From NCBI GenBank assembly GCA_016932215.1, contig JAFGDH010000036.1, positions 1 to 41,744 on the forward strand: DNA of 41,744 bases, given 5' to 3'. Every line of letters begins with the position of its first letter. Within the stretch, counting starts at the first letter, position 1. The DNA comes from Candidatus Aenigmatarchaeota archaeon. Its GTDB lineage: Archaea > Aenigmatarchaeota > Aenigmatarchaeia > QMZP01 > QMZT01. Of this stretch, positions 40,952-41,744 are shown piece after piece. The translations under genes and the position numbers were made by a program. Under the pieces are notes generated by a model that saw nothing but the letters and a program-made list of their open reading frames with translations, did not search any database and had not been told where the DNA came from.

Positions 40952-41744
40952 TCAGTATCTTCTTGGCCTTCGGTAATTTTTGTTTCTGCCACCGCCGCCG
41001 TATGATCTTCTTTCACCGCTTTCCCTGGAACTGTGGCTTCTGTGTTTTATCGGGATTTTTTGTATGTACGGGAGTTCTTCCTTTTCCACGTCCACCAGTT
41101 CGTTGTCCCTTAAAACACGTCTGAAGTTGTCGTAGTCCCTGTTGGCGAGTATGTTTATAGCCTTCCCTTCATTGCCTGCCCTTGCGGTCCTTCCTATCCT
41201 GTGGATGTACTGCTTGCTTTCGGAAGGTATGTCGTAATTGTATACGTGCGAAACGCCCTGAATATCGAGACCCCTCGCAGCGACGTCCGTGCATACCAGG
41301 ACATAAACGTTTTTGGAATGGAACTTCTCCATTACCCTGCTTCTCTTGTCCTGCGTCAGTCCGCCATGGATGGCCATTGCTTCTATGCCTGCCGCATTCA
41401 GGTTGTCCGCAACGAAATCCACGTAATCCCTCGTGTTGCAGAAAACCATCACAAGGCCGGAATGTTCATGTTTAAGCAGATGGACAAGAAGTGAAAACTT
41501 CATGTTGTCAGGCACGTCGTAGTAAACCTGTTTCAGCTTTCTGGGGTCGACGTAAGTGACAGCATCCACCTTTATCGGACCACGCATGTATCTTTCTGCG
41601 ATGTGAGCCAGTTCCGGCGGTATGGTAGCGGAAAACAAAAGCGTCTGCCTCTCCCTTGGGCATTCCCTGATTATCTTTTCAACATCATCTATGAAACCCA
41701 TGTCCAGCATCCTGTCCGCCTCGTCAAGGACAAGTATCTTAACC
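40952..41744 (-). CDS. DEAD-box RNA helicase (partial; N-terminal part off the right edge)
   Basis: The frame is open to the window edge. Reading from the edge: VKILVLDEADRMLDMGF (motif II DEAD), LLFSAT (motif III SAT), VMVFCNTRDYVDFV (motif IV), VCTDVAARGLDIQGVSHVYNYD (motif V) and YIHRIGRTARAG (motif VI). The C-terminus ends in a Gly/Arg/Tyr-rich tail (SYGGGGRNKNYRRPRRY) typical of RNA-binding RhlE/CsdA-like helicases. It unwinds short RNA duplexes, likely in ribosome assembly or RNA decay. The missing N-terminus holds the Q motif and Walker A. Confidence 0.95.
   Translation of the reverse strand, partial: VKILVLDEADRMLDMGFIDDVEKIIRECPRERQTLLFSATIPPELAHIAERYMRGPIKVDAVTYVDPRKLKQVYYDVPDNMKFSLLVHLLKHEHSGLVMVFCNTRDYVDFVADNLNAAGIEAMAIHGGLTQDKRSRVMEKFHSKNVYVLVCTDVAARGLDIQGVSHVYNYDIPSESKQYIHRIGRTARAGNEGKAINILANRDYDNFRRVLRDNELVDVEKEELPYIQKIPIKHRSHSSRESGERRSYGGGGRNKNYRRPRRY

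Overview
The window is archaeal. The ribosomal/Sec genes are of archaeal type (uS5, uL30, uL15, SecY). There is a Bud32-type KEOPS kinase, a TtuA/Ncs6-type tRNA thiolase and a ubiquitin-like protein ending in GG. Most genes have a TATA-like element 22-30 nt before an ATG with no room for a leader, and two tRNA genes carry bulge-helix-bulge introns. A pilin-like class III signal, many very large secreted proteins and small isolated operons would suit a DPANN-type or other poorly sampled euryarchaeal lineage, but the window does not fix the taxon.

Layout. 1-5094 (-) is the 5' part of a giant cell-surface subtilisin-like protease with two DUF2341+LamG units and a Cys-rich repeat tail that runs off the left edge. 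5148-9599 (-) holds a secreted protein of unknown role and a type II/IV secretion (pilus) ATPase interrupted by a complete LAGLIDADG intein. Upstream of it lies a 118-bp block with three 30-bp palindromes. 9783-12998 is a hydrogenase locus: a maturation protease (+) converges on a three-gene group 4 [NiFe] hydrogenase set (ferredoxin, NuoH-like membrane subunit, catalytic large subunit; -), with no small-subunit gene in view. 13065-15017 (+) is a membrane-anchored surface protein. 15032-18226 is housekeeping: GIY-YIG protein, HAD phosphatase, FKBP isomerase, GMP synthase PPase subunit, one unknown. 18268-24243 (-) contains SecY, uL15, uL30, uS5, Bud32, TtuA and two unknowns.

24326-38201 is the main accessory block. 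It has two copies of a two-gene module: a secreted protein with a gingipain/caspase-like (clan CD, C25-like) His-Cys pair, and a membrane-anchored partner with a conserved Cys-containing domain. One copy is ordered partner-protease, the other protease-partner. They flank two oppositely oriented genes: a large pilin-signal protein and a secreted unknown. I infer a secreted surface-processing or surface-interaction system.

38202-41744 holds a Nudix hydrolase and a SAMP/MoaD-like modifier, a coiled-coil membrane protein, four tRNA genes (Ser-CGA, Val-CAC, Val-GAC, Glu-TTC), an acidic zinc-ribbon protein and the C-terminal part of a DEAD-box helicase cut by the right edge. The Ser and Glu tRNA genes each read as three-intron genes. 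Their T-loop introns are clearly related and differ in the hairpin by one compensatory base-pair change. This is the most striking signal in the window.
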